A stretch of 64,000 bases of DNA. Source: an uncultured Acetatifactor sp. Lineage in GTDB: Bacteria; Bacillota; Clostridia; Lachnospirales; Lachnospiraceae. The DNA lies in contig CAKSAM010000003.1 of NCBI GenBank assembly GCA_934436245.1, positions 1 to 64,000 of the forward strand, read 5' to 3'. Shown here in pieces: positions 60,602 through 64,000 of the stretch (positions are counted from its first letter, which is position 1; the number at the start of each line of letters is the position of its first letter). Position numbers and translations under genes: made by a program. The notes below the pieces were generated by a model. It ran no database searches and was not told the origin of the DNA. It worked only from the letters and a program-made list of their open reading frames with translations.

Positions 60602-61738
60602 GTGTTCCGATCACAATCCGATAAAAACGCTCTGCAGAAAAGTTTCCGCTTAAAGCCGCCTTATACCCGCCATGCCATCAGTTTTCTGATCTGTGTTGTC
60701 TGTATGCTGTGCGCCACACTGGCTTCCTTTTTATACCAGCATATTGTCCCGGATAACCACGCCAATGTGGCACTGTTCTATATTCTGGCACTGGTGATCA
60801 TCGCAAGGTGGACTGTGGGGTATGGCTATGGCATCGCCTGCACCCTTTTTTCCGTTATAGCCATCAACTACCTGTTTACTTACCCTTATTATAAGATCAA
60901 TTTCACTTTGACCGGCTACCCCATCACCTTTTTGCTGATGGGTGGGATCACACTGATTCTGTGTACCATGACTTCTCACATGACCATTCAGTCCGAAGTG
61001 ATCGCAGAGAGAGAAAAACAGCTGGCAGAAGCGGAAATGGAAAAAATGCGTGCTAATCTGTTAAGAGCGATTTCCCATGATCTGAGAACCCCTCTTACCG
61101 GTATAATCGGCAACAGTTCACTTTTTTTGGAAAGTCAGGAGGATCTGAGCTCTACGGAACAACGAAAAATCATGACAAACATCTACGAAGACTCTAACTG
61201 GCTGTTAAACATGGTAGAAAATCTGCTGTCTGTCACCCGTATTCAGGGCGACAGTCTGAGCATTAATACCACAGAAGAACCTGTAGAAGAAGTTGTGGGG
61301 GAAGCTTTGGAAAAATTGAAAAAGCGTTATCCGGATGCTGCCATCCATGTAAAAATTCCTGAGGAATTCCTGATGATCCCCATGGATGCCGTACTGATCG
61401 AACAGGTCACCATAAATCTGTTGGAAAACGCCATCGTTCATTCCGAAAGCATCCTGCCGATCGACTTTATTGTGGAGGATCATCCTGATCACGTCTCTTT
61501 TATTGTAAGGGATTACGGCAAAGGATTGTCTGAGGAGAAATTGCAGACGCTTTTCGAAATAGGCTCCTATAGCAATTCCCAAAGTTCGGATTCCCGAAAG
61601 GGCATGGGGATCGGCCTGTCTATCTGCAAAACCATTATCACCGCCCATCACGGAACATTAAGCGGAAAGAATCACGCCGAAGGTGCGGAATTCTGTTTTA
61701 CGCTTCCCAAGACAAAAGTCTCCGCAACAGAAAGATAA
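60602..61738 (+). CDS. kdpD: KdpD-like sensor histidine kinase, short form
   Basis: 378 residues from GTG 60602, preferred over the ATG at 60572 because GGAGG lies 8 nt upstream of the GTG. The N-terminus has four transmembrane helices of the DUF4118 (KdpD) type (FLICVVCMLCATLASFLYQH to FLLMGGITLILCTMTSHMT). The kinase core has the H-box LLRAISHDLRTPLTGIIGNS, N-box INLLENAIVHS and G-box GMGIGLSICKTIITAHHG. The KdpD universal-stress and nucleotide domains are absent. No kdpFABC in view, so control of a K+ transporter is inferred by homology. Confidence 0.85.
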   Translation: MFRSQSDKNALQKSFRLKPPYTRHAISFLICVVCMLCATLASFLYQHIVPDNHANVALFYILALVIIARWTVGYGYGIACTLFSVIAINYLFTYPYYKINFTLTGYPITFLLMGGITLILCTMTSHMTIQSEVIAEREKQLAEAEMEKMRANLLRAISHDLRTPLTGIIGNSSLFLESQEDLSSTEQRKIMTNIYEDSNWLLNMVENLLSVTRIQGDSLSINTTEEPVEEVVGEALEKLKKRYPDAAIHVKIPEEFLMIPMDAVLIEQVTINLLENAIVHSESILPIDFIVEDHPDHVSFIVRDYGKGLSEEKLQTLFEIGSYSNSQSSDSRKGMGIGLSICKTIITAHHGTLSGKNHAEGAEFCFTLPKTKVSATER

Positions 61739-61801
61739 ATCTTTTTCTAAAATACGCAGGATAAAACAAAGGAATTAACCAGAAAGGACATTGATACAAC
61801 G

Positions 61802-62503
61802 ATGAACAAGATCAAAGTTCTCTTAATTGAAGATGATAAAAGTATCAGCAATTTCATTACTGCCACCATGGATCGTGAAGGCTACAAAATCATGCACGCA
61901 TTAAACGGCAGGGAAGGATTGAGTCTCAGTACCTCCTTCTGTCCCAATGTGATCCTGTTAGACTTAGGTCTGCCGGATATGGACGGTCTTGAGGTACTGC
62001 AGCGGCTCCGCTCCTGGAGTGATGTACCGGTCATTATCATCTCCGCCCGTACCAAAGAACAGGAAAAGGTCGCCGCTCTGGATCTTGGCGCCGATGATTA
62101 CATCACAAAGCCCTTTGGCACAGGAGAGCTCATGGCCCGCATTCGTACCTCCTTACGTCACAGCCATGCGCAGGCTCCCGGTCATATTTATAAAGCTCTG
62201 GACCTGGAAATTGATTTTGAGAAACGTCTGATCCGTCTCCGGGGTGAAGAAATTCATCTGACCCAGATCGAGTATCAGCTACTTACGCTCTTAGCAGAAA
62301 ATTCCGGAAGAGTCCTGACTTACAGTTATATCATGAATGCCATCTGGGGACCTTACATGGACAATAATAATCAGATCCTCAGGGTTAACATGGCCAATAT
62401 CCGCAGAAAACTGGAGCAGAATCCCGCACAGCCGCAGTATGTATTCACCGAAATAGGTGTAGGATACCGCATGCGTGAAAATGAAAATACCGGAAATGTG
62501 TAA
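61802..62503 (+). CDS. kdpE: OmpR-family response regulator, KdpE-like
   Basis: 233 residues. The receiver domain carries IEDDKS and phospho-acceptor Asp in NVILLDLGLPDMDGLEVL, with Lys in DYITKPFGTGEL. The winged-helix DNA-binding domain shows LTQIEYQLLTLLAENSGRVL and TEIGVGYRMRENE. GAAAGGAC precedes the ATG. It is 63 bp after the KdpD-like gene, same operon. KdpE assignment rests on the kinase partner and on the closing EIGVGYRM. Confidence 0.85.
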   Translation: MNKIKVLLIEDDKSISNFITATMDREGYKIMHALNGREGLSLSTSFCPNVILLDLGLPDMDGLEVLQRLRSWSDVPVIIISARTKEQEKVAALDLGADDYITKPFGTGELMARIRTSLRHSHAQAPGHIYKALDLEIDFEKRLIRLRGEEIHLTQIEYQLLTLLAENSGRVLTYSYIMNAIWGPYMDNNNQILRVNMANIRRKLEQNPAQPQYVFTEIGVGYRMRENENTGNV

Positions 62504-62618
62504 GGCTGCTCTTTTATCCCTTCCTGCGGATGGACCTTCCGGTCTTCCGCAGGGAACCAGATCACTTTATCCGGATCATAGAAAATTCCTGTTTTTGGGG
62601 CACTGTCTCCGTCGTGTT

Positions 62619-63758
62619 TCAGTGTTTTTCACTTTCCATCAGAATCAGGCGTTTTATCGCTTCTGCTCCATCAGCAAAATCTCCTTCCATGGTATCGTTA
62701 TGGACCACGTAATCACAAATTTTACGATTTCTCTTTTCTGCATCAATAGACAGTATCCTCAGAGTTTTTTCCTCGGTATCGTAGTCGGAATCAATGATAT
62801 CTGCGATCAGTTTTTCTTTGTCTCTTGCCACGTAAATGATATGGGTTGGGAACGAGCGCTTCATGGCGATGGCGCCGCACATATCCACAGGAATCACAGC
62901 AAATTTTCCCTGATCCAGTAAAGCCTGAATGTCTTCCTTCCTCGTACCGTACCGTACACCGGCATATGCCGTTTTCTCAAAAAAGTTCATCCGGTCAAAG
63001 GCTTCCTCCGAAACATATTGATGACCGTAACGTCCCGGTTCCGTACAGTAATTCACCGGACGGACAAAAAGACTCTCCATCTCTGCACTTCCGGTGGTGT
63101 TGTTTCCGGCGATGCTACCGCCTCTGCCGGTGCACAAAGCTTCCGTGATCTCTCTCTTGCCTGAGCCGGAAGGCCCTACCAGTGCCAGTACCGCAGGTGC
63201 TGTGATTTTCTCTGTCCTGGAAGTAGATGCTTTCATGATCTGTTTCACCAGCGATACAAATTCCGCCATAGTATTCACAGACAAAAGTCCTGTCATTTTT
63301 GCGTTCCATGGTTTACGCATCAGCACAGGATATTCCGCTTTGCTGTCCAGAATATTATGAATAGCATCATCCAGTACAATATCGAAATGCACACGATCTT
63401 TGGCACTGCCCAGAATGATATTCTCCGGAGACAGTTCAGGAAACTGCGTCATGATCTGCTCCGCCCGCACTCCCATAAAATGCGGTGACACCGCTGTAAT
63501 AAAAAAAACGTCCGCAATCTGCATCAGCCGGCGGATCCCACGTTTCGTTTCCTCCGTGGGAATCTGCCTCCGGTACAGTTCCGGATCGTTATAAAATTCC
63601 TTGATCACCGACGTCCGTCCCTCATTGGACCAGGAAGTGATCTCTTCCAGGCGGTAAGGCTGCTCCGGATGATATTTTTCGTTTGCCATACGGATGGCGA
63701 TACTGTTAAACGGGGCGGTAACGTCGTCCCAGTCGATACCGATGCTAGGTCTGAGCAT
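62619..63758 (-). CDS. Fused nucleotidase-like and nucleotide-kinase-like protein
   Basis: 379 residues. The N-terminal half (1-185) resembles 5'(3')-deoxyribonucleotidases of the HAD superfamily: GIDWDDVTAPFN (DxD), then FFITAVSPHFM and FDIVLDDAIHN (acidic metal motif). The C-terminal half (about 190-379) is a guanylate-kinase-like P-loop domain: LALVGPSGSGKREITEALC, FVRPVNYCTEPGR and YVSEEAFDRM. Such a fusion would join dephosphorylation and phosphorylation on one chain. AGAGGA lies 8 nt upstream of the ATG. Enzyme activity is unproved. Confidence 0.8.
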   Translation of the reverse strand: MLRPSIGIDWDDVTAPFNSIAIRMANEKYHPEQPYRLEEITSWSNEGRTSVIKEFYNDPELYRRQIPTEETKRGIRRLMQIADVFFITAVSPHFMGVRAEQIMTQFPELSPENIILGSAKDRVHFDIVLDDAIHNILDSKAEYPVLMRKPWNAKMTGLLSVNTMAEFVSLVKQIMKASTSRTEKITAPAVLALVGPSGSGKREITEALCTGRGGSIAGNNTTGSAEMESLFVRPVNYCTEPGRYGHQYVSEEAFDRMNFFEKTAYAGVRYGTRKEDIQALLDQGKFAVIPVDMCGAIAMKRSFPTHIIYVARDKEKLIADIIDSDYDTEEKTLRILSIDAEKRNRKICDYVVHNDTMEGDFADGAEAIKRLILMESEKH

Positions 63759-63861
63759 ACTGAAGTCCTCTTTGCATTCTCATAATTTAAATCCACTACT
63801 GCTTCATCACAAGAATAACACAAACAGGTACACAACACAATCCATACAGTGCCAGATGTCT

Positions 63862-64000
63862 CTAACCTTTCATAGTCTCTTCCAGAATCTGCAGACAATT
63901 CTGCATGGAAGCTTCGAATTCTTCCTCATTATTATTTTGGAACAGGATCAGGTCATCCTTCACCTTAGGGTCATCCAGATTCTTCGGAATGGAGAAATCA
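63862..64000 (-). CDS. C-terminal end of an unidentified protein
   Basis: A minus-strand frame enters from the right edge and ends with TAG at 63862. The visible 45 residues begin DFSIPKNLDDPKVKDDLILF and end EASMQNCLQILEETMKG, an acidic helical tail. The length is too short to identify a family. It lies 103 bp upstream of the fused nucleotidase gene and may share its transcript. Confidence 0.6.
   Translation of the reverse strand, partial: DFSIPKNLDDPKVKDDLILFQNNNEEEFEASMQNCLQILEETMKG

Overview
The window looks like a chromosomal segment from a Gram-positive, butyrate-forming anaerobe of the Lachnospiraceae/Clostridia type. Three things support this: an adjacent thl-crt-hbd (acetyl-CoA to crotonyl-CoA) cluster, a canonical Firmicutes S10-spc-alpha ribosomal protein super-operon followed by ecfA1-ecfA2-ecfT-truA-rplM-rpsI, and strong AGGAGG ribosome binding sites throughout. 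Genus cannot be fixed from sequence alone. Most genes lie on the minus strand, so the operons read from high to low coordinates.

Layout. 1-2.4 kb: thl, crt and the first codons of hbd. 2.5-11.6 kb: hibernation factor hpf, an NlpC/P60 wall hydrolase, trxB, fabG (plus strand), an HD phosphohydrolase, a YhfC-like membrane protein, a HAM1-type NTP pyrophosphatase, an unlisted 32-residue membrane peptide and a MATE exporter. 11.7-16.5 kb: rpsI, rplM, truA and the ECF vitamin-transporter module, with a perfect consensus promoter before rplM. 16.8-17.7 kb: an M15 peptidase on the plus strand. 17.9-38.5 kb: the ribosomal super-operon from rpsJ to rplQ, interrupted by two paralogous polytopic membrane proteins (between secY and adk, and between infA and rpmJ), a KOW protein, an internal promoter and several structured spacers.

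38.5-64 kb is accessory. It holds a 52-bp-period array of about ten palindromes just upstream of the rpsJ promoter, a putP-like symporter, an AAA/DUF4143 ATPase, and a 1926-residue wall-anchored beta-helix surface protein with a divergent MerR regulator. These are followed by an AAA ATPase plus small RloB/TOPRIM-like partner (candidate phage defence), an AgrC/AgrA-like GHKL/LytTR two-component pair, a methyltransferase, an acyltransferase, and a PII-like/DUF1538 pair. The region ends with two small cytosolic proteins, a KdpDE-like two-component system and a fused nucleotidase/nucleotide-kinase-like protein.

The strongest non-gene signals are: the 52-bp palindrome array at 38975-39470; duplicated hairpin cassettes with a GAAA tetraloop after rpsN and rpsH; a dispersed palindromic repeat family (five copies); a cluster of DnaA-box sequences upstream of hpf; and a MerR-type 19-bp-spaced promoter between merR and the surface-protein gene. 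No tRNA, rRNA, IS element or CRISPR array was seen. All family names come from motif reading by eye, without database searches.
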